From a bacterium (GTDB lineage: Bacteria > Desulfobacterota > Desulfobulbia > Desulfobulbales > Desulfobulbaceae): a stretch of 64,000 bases of DNA. This document shows, in pieces, positions 10,801 to 19,888 of this stretch (its first letter is position 1; each line of letters starts with the position of its first letter). The position numbers were made by a program, and so were the translations under genes. The stretch covers positions 1 to 64,000 of the forward strand of contig JAUNUN010000005.1 of NCBI GenBank assembly GCA_030538155.1. Direction: 5' to 3'. Under the pieces are notes generated by a model that ran no database searches, had not been told where the DNA came from, and saw only the letters and a list, made by a program, of their open reading frames with translations.

Positions 10801-11385
10801 TCAGGCATGCACCGCGGCCCGGCCCGCGCGAAAGGCCTTTTTGTTGACCTCGCGGAACTGTTCCTTCACCGTGGTGTCGATCACCTGAAGAAATATTTCC
10901 TGATCAACGGCCAGGAAGTTGGACATGGCTCCCACCATGGCCACGTTGGCTGTGCGCAACTCGCCCACTTCTTGGGCCACGGCAAAGGCGTCGATGGCCA
11001 CCACATTGATCTGGCGCGAGGTCAGTTCGTCTAAAATATCCGCCGGATAACCGGCCTTGCCCAGGGCAACCGAGGGCGGCAGGATCTTCTGGGTGTTGAC
11101 CACCACTGCGCTGTCCTTGTGCAGATAGGGCAGGTAGCGGGCCGCCTCCAGAATTTCAAAAGCAACGAGGATATCGGCTGTGCCTGGGTCGATTAAGGGG
11201 GAATAGACCTTCATGCCGTAGCGTAGATGCGCCTCCACTGAGCCACCCCGCTGGGCCATGCCGTGCACTTCGCTTTTTTTGACGTCAAAGCCGGCAGCGA
11301 GCTGGGCATGGGCGGTGAGTTCACTGGCCAGGAGGATGCCCTGGCCGCCTACACCGGAGAAGAGGATGTTGCCACTTGGTTTCAT
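10801..11385 (-). CDS. iorB: indolepyruvate:ferredoxin oxidoreductase beta subunit
   Basis: Pyruvate/2-oxoacid:ferredoxin oxidoreductase gamma-type domain, 194 residues. The N-terminal ILFSGVGGQGILLASELTA and the EVHGMAQRGGSVEAHLRYG segments are family signatures. It pairs with IorA to convert arylpyruvate + CoA + oxidised ferredoxin to arylacetyl-CoA + CO2 + reduced ferredoxin. The start overlaps the iorA stop (ATGA), consistent with stoichiometric expression of the two subunits. Confidence 0.94.
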   Translation of the reverse strand: MKPSGNILFSGVGGQGILLASELTAHAQLAAGFDVKKSEVHGMAQRGGSVEAHLRYGMKVYSPLIDPGTADILVAFEILEAARYLPYLHKDSAVVVNTQKILPPSVALGKAGYPADILDELTSRQINVVAIDAFAVAQEVGELRTANVAMVGAMSNFLAVDQEIFLQVIDTTVKEQFREVNKKAFRAGRAAVHA

Positions 11386-13196
11386 GCGATTTCCTCCCGG
11401 CAGGTGATGGCATCGAATTTACAGACTGCAGCGCACTGACCGCAGCCGTTGCACTGCACCTCGGCAATGGCGGCAAAGCCCTTTTGTTTTTCACGGTAAC
11501 CCTTGGCCACCGCCTCTTCAGGCGAAAGCGGCGTCCAACTGATGGCCGGGCAGCCCATCTGCACGCATAGGGTGCAGCCGGTACAGTTTTCCGTTTTCGT
11601 GTAGTAGACCGGTTTTTTGCGCTTCAGCTCTTCAGGCAGGAGCACGCAGGGCGCGCGGCTTATGATTACCGAGAGATCCGGTGAATCAATCTCCTCTCGT
11701 AAGACTTTGCGGGTATTTTCCACATCGTGCGGGTTGACCACTACCACCCTTTGCACGCCCAGGGCCAGACACAGTTTTTCCAGGTCGAGCTGGGGCGCGG
11801 CATTGCCGTGGATGCCCTTGCCGCTGGCCGGGTTGGGTTGATGCCCGGTCATGGCGGTGGTGCGGTTGTCAAGGATGATGACCGAAGCATAGGAGCCGTT
11901 GTACACTGCATTCAAGAGGCCGGTGATGCCGGAATGCATGAAGGTGGAGTCTCCCAAAACAGCCACCACCTTGCCCTTGCCTGTTTCGCCCAGGGCCTTG
12001 GCCATGCCGTGCGCCACCGTGACCGAGGCCCCCATGCAGACACAGGAATCCATGGCGGAAAGCGGCGGCAAAAATCCAAGGGTGTAGCAGCCGATATCAC
12101 CGGAAACAAAGACATCCTTCATCTTGGACAGGCCATAGAAGATGCCCCGGTGCGGGCAGCCCGCGCACATGTTGGGCGGCCGCATCGGCAGTTCCAGCGG
12201 CTCAAAGAGCTTGCCCACCGTGCCGGGCTCGATGGCCTTGCGTACGATAAAGGAATTCAGCTCGCCGCGGTTGGGGATTACATCCTTGCCATGGCACTTG
12301 ATGCCCATGGCCCTTAAGTGCAGCTCCAGAAAGGGATCCAGCTCTTCCACCACCACCAGTTCGTCGAGCCCGGCGGCAAATTCGCGGATCTTCTCTTCAG
12401 GCAGGGGCCAGACCATGCCCAGTTTCAGCACCGGCGCCTTGGGGAAGGCTTCCTTCACGTAGTTGTAGGACACGCCTGCGCAAATAAAGCCGCGGCGGCC
12501 CTCGCCCGGTTCAATCCTGTTTTCGGGCATGGTTTCGGCAAGGGCGCGCATCTTGGCCATGCGCTCTTCCATGGCAATTCTGCGCATCTTGGCAAGGCCC
12601 GGCAGCATGACCAGCTTGGCCGGGGTTTTTTGGATGGACGGCGCTTCGGTTTCCCGGCGCACGCCCTTGGGCACAACTCCTTTCACATGGGCGATGCGGG
12701 TGGTGATGCGGAACAACACCGGGGTATCCATCTCCTCGCTCAGGCTGTAGGCGCGCTGAAGCATGGAGCGGGCCTCGGCCGGGTCGGATGGCTCCAGCAT
12801 GGGCATCTTTGCGGCAAAGGCGTAGTTGCGGTTGTCCTGCTCGTTCTGGGAGCTGTGCATCTCCGGGTCATCGGCGGTGATGATGACCAGGCCGCCGCGT
12901 ACCCCGGTATAGGCCGAGGTGAAGAGCGGATCAGCCGCCACGTTCAGCCCCACGTGCTTCATGGTGGCGAGCGCGCGCGCTCCGGCAAAGGATGCGCCGA
13001 TGGCCACCTCCAAACCTACCTTCTCGTTGGGCGCCCATTCCGTATGCACCCCTTCGTAGCCGGAAAGATTTTCCATGATTTCCGTGGACGGTGTTCCCGG
13101 GTAGCCGGAGGCAACCCGTACCCCTGCCTCCCAAGCGCCGAGGGCTATGGCCTCGTTGCCGGAAAGCCAGAGTGTGTCCTGCTGTTTCTCTGCCAT
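11382..13196 (-). CDS. iorA: indolepyruvate:ferredoxin oxidoreductase alpha subunit
   Basis: Catalytic subunit, 604 residues. N-terminal pyrimidine-binding domain with GVRVASGYPGTPSTEI, a middle Rossmann domain, then a thiamine-diphosphate domain with VLGDSTFMHSGITGLLNA and a downstream Asn-rich DNRTTAMTGHQPNP. The last 70 residues carry two ferredoxin-like cysteine clusters (CTGCTLCVQMGCP and CNGCGQCAAVC) for [4Fe-4S] centres. Start chosen at ATG 13196, eight bases after AAAGGAG; an upstream extension to 13298 lacks such a site. First gene of iorAB-paaK-ACT. Oxygen-sensitive chemistry implies an anaerobe. Confidence 0.95.
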   Translation of the reverse strand: MAEKQQDTLWLSGNEAIALGAWEAGVRVASGYPGTPSTEIMENLSGYEGVHTEWAPNEKVGLEVAIGASFAGARALATMKHVGLNVAADPLFTSAYTGVRGGLVIITADDPEMHSSQNEQDNRNYAFAAKMPMLEPSDPAEARSMLQRAYSLSEEMDTPVLFRITTRIAHVKGVVPKGVRRETEAPSIQKTPAKLVMLPGLAKMRRIAMEERMAKMRALAETMPENRIEPGEGRRGFICAGVSYNYVKEAFPKAPVLKLGMVWPLPEEKIREFAAGLDELVVVEELDPFLELHLRAMGIKCHGKDVIPNRGELNSFIVRKAIEPGTVGKLFEPLELPMRPPNMCAGCPHRGIFYGLSKMKDVFVSGDIGCYTLGFLPPLSAMDSCVCMGASVTVAHGMAKALGETGKGKVVAVLGDSTFMHSGITGLLNAVYNGSYASVIILDNRTTAMTGHQPNPASGKGIHGNAAPQLDLEKLCLALGVQRVVVVNPHDVENTRKVLREEIDSPDLSVIISRAPCVLLPEELKRKKPVYYTKTENCTGCTLCVQMGCPAISWTPLSPEEAVAKGYREKQKGFAAIAEVQCNGCGQCAAVCKFDAITCREEIA

Positions 13197-13333
13197 TGGC
13201 TGTGCTCCTTTTCTGCAGCCACAGGAGGGTGACACGCCGGCATGAACCGGCCGTGGCTGCGGGTGTGGTGTGGTTGAAAAGAGTTTGGAAGGCATCAATA
13301 CTCCTCCTCCCAGGCTCTAGCAAGTTTTTTCAG

Positions 13334-13374
13334 GCAGCAGGCGGCCGGGGCGAGAGAGAGCCGCCGCCTGCTGC
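13334..13374. repeat. 12-bp perfect inverted repeat, 17-base loop
   Basis: GCAGCAGGCGGC at 13334-13345 is repeated inverted at 13363-13374. It sits between the stop of the 591-residue protein gene and iorA. Neither strand has a U-tract after it, so it is not a standard intrinsic terminator; it may stabilise the mRNA 3' end or be a rho-assisted terminator. Confidence 0.6.
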
Positions 13375-13405
13375 GGTCAGTGTGTATTGATCGCTTCTTG
13401 ATCGT

Positions 13406-15181
13406 TTATTGAGCCTTGCTTTCAGGCGATGCAGCAGACGGGGCCGCTGTTTGTGCCGGAGCCGCAGCCGGAATCCACAGGGTATCCCAGTCAATCGCCT
13501 CTTTGCTGATGGTGCTGGTACCTGCAACCAGCTCGGTTGCCTGCATCAGTTTGCCGATTTCCTGGCCCAGGCGGGCAAAACTCATGCCGGTAGCAGGAGC
13601 GGCCAGGGAAGTCAGCAAATCCAGGGTGGATTGTGATTTGGCAGCAAACCTGGCTGAGCGCAGCAGGTAGGCGCCGCCATTGGCGGTGGCGAATTTTTCG
13701 CTCATTTCCGGGCCCAGTTGGGCGCTGAGGTCTGCGGGCAGGGCCTTTGCAGCTTCAGCAGCCTCACTTTGGCCGGCCAGCAGGGGCTGCATGGAATTTT
13801 TCATGGTGCCGAGGAAGACCAGGGAATCGTTCAGGCCCAGCGCGGGCACCAGGCCGACCTCGGTCATCACCGGCCAGGAGTAGAGCTGGGTGTTGCCCGC
13901 CACCTGCTGCTGTTCGCCACTGAGGCCGTAGGCTGCGACCTGCTGGTTCAAAAAATTGGCAATACTGTTCATGTGGTCGCGGTTACGCACATTGGCAAAC
14001 ACAGTGAGATCCGGTAGAGGAAAAATGCCGGTTTCAACAATGTCATTCAGCACCAGGCCGTAGCGCGGGCCAAAGGCAGAGGCCGCATCCTCAAGCGGAA
14101 TGCCCAGGGCCGTTTGCGCCTCTGCCTGCAGACCGGCATAACCTTTCGGGTCTTCCGCCGCCATCAGCTTGAGTACGGATTCCGGCTTCAGGGAGTAGCC
14201 CCATTGAAAGAAGAGCGTCTTGTCGTTGACCAAGGAAAGCGGCACACCTGCACCGCTTGCGGCCTCATCCACCATGGTCTTGAGCATGTCGTGCAACTGA
14301 TCGTAACGGATTGTGATCCGGCTCTTGTTTTCAAGCCCCCTTGCGGTCTTGTCGGTGACGTCGTAGCCATATTCGAGCCCCTTCAGGTAGGAGGCCACTT
14401 CCTGCACATCCTTGCCCTCATCCAAAAGGGGCAGGAGCGCGGCAATGCCGGCCACATTATAGTAGCCGCGGCTGTAGGTCGAAGCTGCAGGCGCATCCCG
14501 CCAGAAGCCGCTTGCCTCCTGGAAACCGGCCTTTGTTTTCAGCCCCGCGCCTGCCTCCCTGGCCTTCACTCCGGCCAGGATGGGGGCCTTGTCTTGGGCG
14601 AGCAGTACGATCCCCTTGGTATTGTAGGCGTAGTAAGTTTCCTTGGCGTTCTCGACCTGGATGCGTGTCAGCTCCAGACCCTCGGCCTGTTCCTTATTGA
14701 TCTGCACCCCCTTGGCCATGCCGCCGAAAAGCTCAGCCGCAGCACCCGTGCCGGTGGTGGCATAGACCACTAGGGAGCGGCGCAGGGCCTGTTCCGGATT
14801 TTCCTTGAAGAGCTGGGTGTCGGGCGGGAGCAGGACCACGGTCAAATCATCGCCGAAAACCGTCCGGAAAACCGGGTTCTTCATGGTGGCGGCAACGCTG
14901 TCGTACCACTGGTCATAGGCCTGGGTCTCTTCCGTAGTGGCCCCCATGTCGGTCAGCACGGCATGGATGGTGTCCTTGGCGAAAAACCGGCCCAGTGGGC
15001 TTGCGCCGAAGTTGTCGGTAATGGTGTTGAGATTGGTCAGGCTAAGCAGCACCAGGGCATCCTGGGGCACGTATTCGCTCAGTTCATCTGTGGCAACGCC
15101 GCCTTTCCGTCCCTGCATGAGGAACACCAGGCCGAAAACCACAACCAGGGCAGCGGCGATACCTATCCAGATTTTTTTCAT
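13406..15181 (-). CDS. membrane-anchored extracytoplasmic protein of unknown function
   Basis: 591 residues. One N-terminal hydrophobic segment (residues 4-23, IWIGIAAALVVVFGLVFLMQ) then a hydrophilic body, so it is probably anchored and periplasmic. The body has repeated patterns of about 200 residues (YVPQDALVLLSLTNLNTI near the start, LPDLTVFANVRNRDHMNS later, GLNDSLVFLGTMKNSMQPLL), resembling DUF3352-type proteins; that match is tentative. The C-terminus is Ala/Pro/Ser-rich. TAAGGAGG precedes the ATG. No enzyme motif was found. Monocistronic by spacing. Confidence 0.75.
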   Translation of the reverse strand: MKKIWIGIAAALVVVFGLVFLMQGRKGGVATDELSEYVPQDALVLLSLTNLNTITDNFGASPLGRFFAKDTIHAVLTDMGATTEETQAYDQWYDSVAATMKNPVFRTVFGDDLTVVLLPPDTQLFKENPEQALRRSLVVYATTGTGAAAELFGGMAKGVQINKEQAEGLELTRIQVENAKETYYAYNTKGIVLLAQDKAPILAGVKAREAGAGLKTKAGFQEASGFWRDAPAASTYSRGYYNVAGIAALLPLLDEGKDVQEVASYLKGLEYGYDVTDKTARGLENKSRITIRYDQLHDMLKTMVDEAASGAGVPLSLVNDKTLFFQWGYSLKPESVLKLMAAEDPKGYAGLQAEAQTALGIPLEDAASAFGPRYGLVLNDIVETGIFPLPDLTVFANVRNRDHMNSIANFLNQQVAAYGLSGEQQQVAGNTQLYSWPVMTEVGLVPALGLNDSLVFLGTMKNSMQPLLAGQSEAAEAAKALPADLSAQLGPEMSEKFATANGGAYLLRSARFAAKSQSTLDLLTSLAAPATGMSFARLGQEIGKLMQATELVAGTSTISKEAIDWDTLWIPAAAPAQTAAPSAASPESKAQ

Positions 15182-15307
15182 GAATCCTCCTTAAAGCGCC
15201 ATGCGCATCATATGTCGATATACAGAGCGGCAGGATTGCCACCCGTAAGCGGGGTGAATGTATCCTCTTTGGGGGGGTAAATGCAAGCATATCCGCAAGA
15301 ATCGGCC

Positions 15308-17314
15308 TCAGTCACCGGCTTCCACCTCGATGGCGGCCATGGCCTCCTGCGCCTCTTCCCAGCGTTGAAAGGCGCGCTCAAGGTGGCGCTCCACCTGGGT
15401 GTATTCGCGGCTGATTTCGGTCCACTTTGCCTGATCGCTGTATAAATCCGGGTCGGCCATCAGGGCCTCAAGCTCTGCTTTGCGCGCCTCTTGCCGTTCT
15501 ATTTCCGCCTCGGCCTCGTCGTTTTTCTTCTTCCAGGGGCCGAGTTTCTTGTTCAAGGCCTGGCGTTCCTGAGCCCTTTGCCGGCGCTGCTCCTTCTTAT
15601 CGCTTGCCCGTTCCGGCTCCGCGCTGCTTTGGCCGGCAGGAGTGCTTACGGCAGCAGAACTTTGCGCGGATGTAGATGCTGTTGCCTCCCCCTTTGCACC
15701 CTGCTCTTCCAAGCGCCGCCGCCTTTCAAGATAGTCGTCGATATTGCCTTCGTGCAGGGTGGCGCGACCGTCTCTGATCTCCAGCACCTTGTTGACAAAA
15801 GAGTTGACGAAAAAACGGTTGTGCGACACCACGATAATGCTGCCCTCGTACTGGGCCATGGCCTCCTGCAACACCTCCTGCGAACTCATGTCCAGGTGGT
15901 TGGTGGGCTCGTCCAAAAGCATGAGGTTTGCCGGCCGCACCAGCATCTTGGCCAGGGCCACCCGCGATTTTTCCCCACCGGAGAGCACCCGCACCTGTTT
16001 TTCCACCGCCTCGCCCGTAAAGAGAAAGGCCCCCAAGAGCGAGCGCACCTGGGTGATGCTCATGTCGGCGGCCGCATGGTAGACGGTATCGACTATGCTC
16101 AAATCCCCGGCCAGTTCCTGGGCCTGGTGCTGGCCGAAGTAGGAGAGGATGACGTTGTGGCCGAATTTGATCTCGCCTTCCGCAGGCTCAAGCCCGGCCA
16201 GCATTTTCAGAAGCGTGGTCTTGCCCGCGCCGTTCACCCCGATCACCGCCAGTTTGTCGCCCCGCTGCAACGAGAACGACATGCCCTTGAAGACCTGCCT
16301 GCCCTTGAAGCTCTTGCCCACCTTGTCCAGGTTGAGCACATCCCGGCCCGAGGGTGCTGCTGCAGGGAAGCTGAAATGGATGGTGCGCTCGGTTTCGCCC
16401 AGTTCGATCAACTCCATCTTCTCAAGCTGTTTGACCCGGCTCTGCACCTGTTTTGCCTTGGTGGACTTGGCGCGGAAACGGGTGATGAAGCGCTCGGTCT
16501 GGCGAATCATGGCCTGCTGGTTGTCGTAGGCGGCCCGCTCCAGTTCCATGCGCTGGGCCTTTTCCGCCTGATAGTGCGAGTAGTTGCCGCGAAAGACGCT
16601 CAGTCTGCCCAGGCTCAGTTCCCAGGTGATGCCGGTGATGCGGTCGAGAAAGGCGCGGTCATGCGAAATCAAAACCATGGCGCCCTGGTACTGCAGCAAA
16701 AACTCCTCCAGCCAGGTGAGGGAGTCCAGGTCAAGGTGGTTGGTGGGCTCGTCTAAAAGGAGCAGCGCCGGTTTTTGCAAGAGCAGCTTGGCCAGAAGAA
16801 GCCGCATGACCCAGCCGCCGGAAAAGCTGCTCACCTCCCGGTCCATGTCTTCCGGTTTGAAGCCAAGCCCGAAAAGTACCCGCTCGATGCGCGGCCGCAT
16901 GCGGAACAGATCGCTGTCTTCAAGCAGGTGCTGCAATTCGCCCTGACGCGAAAGCAGTGTCTCCATGGCCGTATCCTCGGGGCTGATGTCGGCAAGCTTC
17001 CGGTTGATGGTCTCAAGCTCATCCTGCTGCGCCAAGACGGCGTCAAAGGCAGTCTGAGCCTCTTCAAAAAGGGTGCGTCCCTTGCTTGCCAGGCTCTGTT
17101 CCTGGGGCAGATAGGCCACGGAAAACCAGCTTGCCCGGTTGATCACGCCGGGTTCGCTTTCCAAGTCCCCGCACATGATGCGCAAGAGGGTGGATTTGCC
17201 CGCGCCGTTAACGCCTGCCAGGCCGACGCGGTCGCCGCTGTGGATCTGGGCGGAAATATCGCGAAACAGGTATTTGCCGCTGTACTGCAGGGAAAGATTG
17301 GTAATACTGAGCAT
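15308..17314 (-). CDS. ABC-F family ATPase (YheS/Uup-like)
   Basis: 668 residues with two ABC ATPase domains and no membrane segment. Domain 1 (about 1-240): Walker A GVNGAGKSTLLR, signature FSGGWVMRLLLAKLL, Walker B LLLLDEPTNHLDL. The inter-domain linker (about 240-320) is the basic helical ABC-F hallmark. Domain 2: [41 protein letters not shown] charged C-terminal coiled coil (about 560-660) is typical of YheS/Uup. Family members act on stalled or assembling ribosomes. It is followed 23 bases upstream by the radical SAM gene in the same direction. Confidence 0.9.
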   Translation of the reverse strand: MLSITNLSLQYSGKYLFRDISAQIHSGDRVGLAGVNGAGKSTLLRIMCGDLESEPGVINRASWFSVAYLPQEQSLASKGRTLFEEAQTAFDAVLAQQDELETINRKLADISPEDTAMETLLSRQGELQHLLEDSDLFRMRPRIERVLFGLGFKPEDMDREVSSFSGGWVMRLLLAKLLLQKPALLLLDEPTNHLDLDSLTWLEEFLLQYQGAMVLISHDRAFLDRITGITWELSLGRLSVFRGNYSHYQAEKAQRMELERAAYDNQQAMIRQTERFITRFRAKSTKAKQVQSRVKQLEKMELIELGETERTIHFSFPAAAPSGRDVLNLDKVGKSFKGRQVFKGMSFSLQRGDKLAVIGVNGAGKTTLLKMLAGLEPAEGEIKFGHNVILSYFGQHQAQELAGDLSIVDTVYHAAADMSITQVRSLLGAFLFTGEAVEKQVRVLSGGEKSRVALAKMLVRPANLMLLDEPTNHLDMSSQEVLQEAMAQYEGSIIVVSHNRFFVNSFVNKVLEIRDGRATLHEGNIDDYLERRRRLEEQGAKGEATASTSAQSSAAVSTPAGQSSAEPERASDKKEQRRQRAQERQALNKKLGPWKKKNDEAEAEIERQEARKAELEALMADPDLYSDQAKWTEISREYTQVERHLERAFQRWEEAQEAMAAIEVEAGD

Positions 17315-17337
17315 GATGCGTGGTAAAAAGGATAGGG

Positions 17338-18342
17338 CTAAACTTCCAGCCGCAGGCTCTGCCGGGGCAGGTTCGGGTCTGGAACCAGGGTGAAACGGGA
17401 GCGCAGGCCAAGGGTCTCCAGGCGCTTAATGTTGGCGCGCCGCAGGCCTGTGAAAATGGAGACATCGCCTGCGGCAATGCGCAGGGTGCAGGGCTCGGGC
17501 CCACGGTAGCGGCTCAGGAGCTTGCGGGTCTTGTTGAACATGAGCCTGGCTGCGACCTGTTCGCCGAAGGCAGGATGATAGGGCCCGGCTAGGATGTTCT
17601 GCTCCAGTTCCGGGCCGGCTTGCAGGCCCATGCGGATGACTGCCAGGCCATGGGCTTCAAAGCGCTCTTTCAAATAGGCGCAGTAGAGCACCGCCTTGTT
17701 GAGCGAGAGCGGCCGGTAGTTGCCGCGCCGCCAGTCCTGGGCGAGTCTGCTGCCCCTGAGTACCACCAGCGGATAGATGCGGATGCAATCAGGCCGCTCC
17801 TTCAGGCAGGCGGCGACCATGCGGCGGATGCCGGCAAAGCCTTCGCCCGGCAGGCCGGGCATCAGTTGCCAGCCCAGTTTGAGCCCGGCGGCACGGATAA
17901 GGCCGGAGGCGTGCAGGCTGTCCTGATGGCTGTGGCCGCGTCCGGCTCGGCTCAAGACAGTATCGTCGCAGGACTGCACCCCAAGTTCGATCAGGCGCAC
18001 ACCGTAGCTTTTAAGAAGATGCAAGGGATCTTTTTCTATGCAATCCGGCCGGGTGGAAAGGCGGATGCTCTGCACCTGGCCTGCGGCAAGAAAGGGCTGC
18101 ACCGCTTCCAGCAGTTCGCGCTGACGTTCCCCGGCAAGGGCGGTGAAGCTGCCGCCGTAAAAAGCGATTTCAACCTGCTCTCGTCGCTTCGACCCAAGCC
18201 TGGCCAGCCACTCCTCTATTTCGGTCGCTACCTGCTGCGGTGTAATGGAGGCAAGACCCGGGCGGGTGTGGCGCTGGTCACAGAACGTGCAGACATGGGG
18301 GCAGCCCTCATGCGGGATAAAGAGCGGAATAATGGCGGGCAT
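17338..18342 (-). CDS. Elp3-like radical SAM protein
   Basis: 334 residues. The radical SAM cysteines are in CPHVCTFC (Cys14, Cys18, Cys21), followed by the IAFYGGSFTAL SAM-binding loop and IRLSTRPDCI, all typical of the Elp3/MiaB-like subgroup. There is no acetyltransferase domain, so it is shorter than Elp3 itself. The C-terminal region is basic with HPAFGEQVAARL and could bind RNA. It lies 22 bases after rnc; co-transcription with RNase III suggests an RNA-modification role, but that is inference. Confidence 0.85.
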   Translation of the reverse strand: MPAIIPLFIPHEGCPHVCTFCDQRHTRPGLASITPQQVATEIEEWLARLGSKRREQVEIAFYGGSFTALAGERQRELLEAVQPFLAAGQVQSIRLSTRPDCIEKDPLHLLKSYGVRLIELGVQSCDDTVLSRAGRGHSHQDSLHASGLIRAAGLKLGWQLMPGLPGEGFAGIRRMVAACLKERPDCIRIYPLVVLRGSRLAQDWRRGNYRPLSLNKAVLYCAYLKERFEAHGLAVIRMGLQAGPELEQNILAGPYHPAFGEQVAARLMFNKTRKLLSRYRGPEPCTLRIAAGDVSIFTGLRRANIKRLETLGLRSRFTLVPDPNLPRQSLRLEV

Positions 18343-18363
18343 ACGATATCTCAGGCGGGTATT

Positions 18364-19128
18364 TCAGTTGCCGCCGTCGCTACTCGTGCTGTGAGTGCCG
18401 CTCTCCTGCCCGAGCAGGTGCAGCAGCGCCTCCTGGGCGGCCAGTTGCTCCGCCTCCTTCTTGCTCCCTGCCTGGCCGCGGCCCAGTTCTTCACCGTGGA
18501 AGCTCGCGCACACCGTGAACAGGCGGGCATGGGCCGGCCCATCCTCGGCGCAGATGATGTAGGCTGGGCCTTCGTTGTGACGCTCCTGCAGTAGTTCTTG
18601 CAGCGCACTTTTGGGATCACTCTGCAAAAGCCGCTCCTGCTCCGTATCCAGGTGGCGGGCAAAGCTGCGCTGGACAAAGTCAAGGGCCTGGTCATAGCCG
18701 CCATCCAGGTGGATCGCGCCCAAGAGCGCCTCATAGGCGCAGGAAAGGATGGAGGCCTTGTCGCGGCCGCCCGAACTTTCTTCACCCTTGCCTAAAAGGA
18801 GATGTTCCCCCAGATTGATCTCCCGTGCCATGCCGGCAAGGCCGCTTTCATTGACTAGGGCCGCGCGGATGCGGGTGAGCTTGCCCTCGCGCAGTTCGGG
18901 AAAGCGCTGAATGAGGATGAAGCCCAGGGTCAGATCCAAGACCGAGTCGCCCAGAAATTCCAGGGTCTCATTGTGCCGGCTGGCATAGGGGTTTTCAAAG
19001 GCAAAGGAGCTGTGGATGAGGGCCCGCAAGAGCAGGGTCACGGTTTGGAATCGGTAGCCGATCCGCTCTTGCAGGATGTTCAGGCTCTTTTCATGGTCTT
19101 GCAGCAGAGCTGTGATGGAACTAGGCAT
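18364..19128 (-). CDS. rnc: ribonuclease III
   Basis: Double-strand RNA endonuclease for rRNA and mRNA processing, 254 residues. The RNase III signature HNETLEFLGDSVLDL (residues about 54-68) holds the metal-binding Glu and Asp; the second acidic pair is in YEALLGAIHLDGG. The dsRBD is at about 165-235 (DPKSALQELLQERH ... GSKKEAEQLAAQEALLHL). The gene is transcribed divergently from tRNA-Cys. Confidence 0.95.
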   Translation of the reverse strand: MPSSITALLQDHEKSLNILQERIGYRFQTVTLLLRALIHSSFAFENPYASRHNETLEFLGDSVLDLTLGFILIQRFPELREGKLTRIRAALVNESGLAGMAREINLGEHLLLGKGEESSGGRDKASILSCAYEALLGAIHLDGGYDQALDFVQRSFARHLDTEQERLLQSDPKSALQELLQERHNEGPAYIICAEDGPAHARLFTVCASFHGEELGRGQAGSKKEAEQLAAQEALLHLLGQESGTHSTSSDGGN

Positions 19129-19143
19129 TGGTGTTGATTCTTC

Positions 19144-19172
19144 TTGTCAAGCTGGGTTCTTTGGATTATGAT
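19144..19172 (+). promoter_or_regulatory. sigma70-type promoter of tRNA-Cys
   Basis: TTGTCA (19144-19149), a 17-base spacer, and TATGAT (19167-19172). The tRNA begins 16 bases after the -10 hexamer. Five of six consensus bases match at each hexamer. Confidence 0.75.
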
Positions 19173-19188
19173 TCGTGGCTATTACATC

Positions 19189-19263
19189 GGCGACGTAGCC
19201 AAGCGGTAAGGCAGTGGTCTGCAAAACCATTATTCAGCGGTTCAATTCCGCTCGTCGCCTCCA
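19189..19263 (+). tRNA. tRNA-Cys (GCA)
   Basis: A complete cloverleaf: acceptor GGCGACG pairs with CGTCGCC, the anticodon loop CTGCAAA gives GCA, the T-loop is TTCAATT, and the discriminator T is followed by an encoded CCA. 75 bases. A terminator follows directly, so this is a single-tRNA transcription unit. Confidence 0.96.
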
Positions 19264-19271
19264 GGACTTTC

Positions 19272-19308
19272 AGCGGTCAGTGCATATATGCGCTGACCGC
19301 TTTTTTTA
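19272..19308 (+). terminator. terminator of tRNA-Cys
   Basis: AGCGGTCAG and CTGACCGCT form a 9-bp stem around TGCATATATGCG, followed by seven T. It reaches the stop of thpR on the other strand, so it may work in both directions. Confidence 0.88.
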
Positions 19309-19863
19309 TTCCGCGTTCTCTGGAACCTGCAGGGCATAATCGGCTTCCGCCAGGTGGGTAGCGCCGGCCCGGCCAAGGACACTGGAGTAGAGGATAAAGT
19401 GGTCCACCACAAAGGGTGCGGCACTGAAGAGCGCATGCGCACCGAGATAGCGCTCAAGCCTCGGCAGAGCCCCATCCTGCAGCCGCGCCAGGGTAATGTG
19501 GGGCGAAAACTTGCGTTTTTCCAAGGTAAGTCCGCAGCGGCGCACGCAGTTGACCACTTTTCGCTCCAACTGCATCAGGGCCGCATTGGCCTGAACCCCG
19601 GCCCACAAGACCCTGGGCGCGCGCCGGGGCGGGAAAAGGCCAAGTCCTTCAAGCCTCAGGCTGAAGGGTTCGGCGCGTATCTCCTGCAGGGCCTCGCGGA
19701 TATCAAGGAAGCTTGTGCCATCGGCCTCGCCGATAAAGCACAGGGTCAGGTGCAACTGCTCAGGAGGCGTCCAGCGGCAGTCGGGCAGACCCCGGCAGAG
19801 GGTGACCAGTTCTTCCCTGGTCTTCTCAGGCGGGTCCAGGGCAATAAAGAGCCGTTTCTTCAT
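19306..19863 (-). CDS. thpR: RNA 2',3'-cyclic phosphodiesterase
   Basis: 185-residue 2H phosphoesterase, cytosolic, acting on 2',3'-cyclic phosphate RNA ends. Both HxTx catalytic tetrads are present: HLTL near residue 38 and HITL near residue 123. Length matches the LigT/ThpR family. It follows nadC by 25 bases in the same direction (valS-nadC-thpR). Confidence 0.92.
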   Translation of the reverse strand: MKKRLFIALDPPEKTREELVTLCRGLPDCRWTPPEQLHLTLCFIGEADGTSFLDIREALQEIRAEPFSLRLEGLGLFPPRRAPRVLWAGVQANAALMQLERKVVNCVRRCGLTLEKRKFSPHITLARLQDGALPRLERYLGAHALFSAAPFVVDHFILYSSVLGRAGATHLAEADYALQVPENAE

Positions 19864-19888
19864 CGTTCAGGAGATCGGCCGCAGGCAC

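Noticed and set aside
12318-13232. 304-codon plus-strand frame
   Set aside because: Antisense to iorA; no recognisable motifs.
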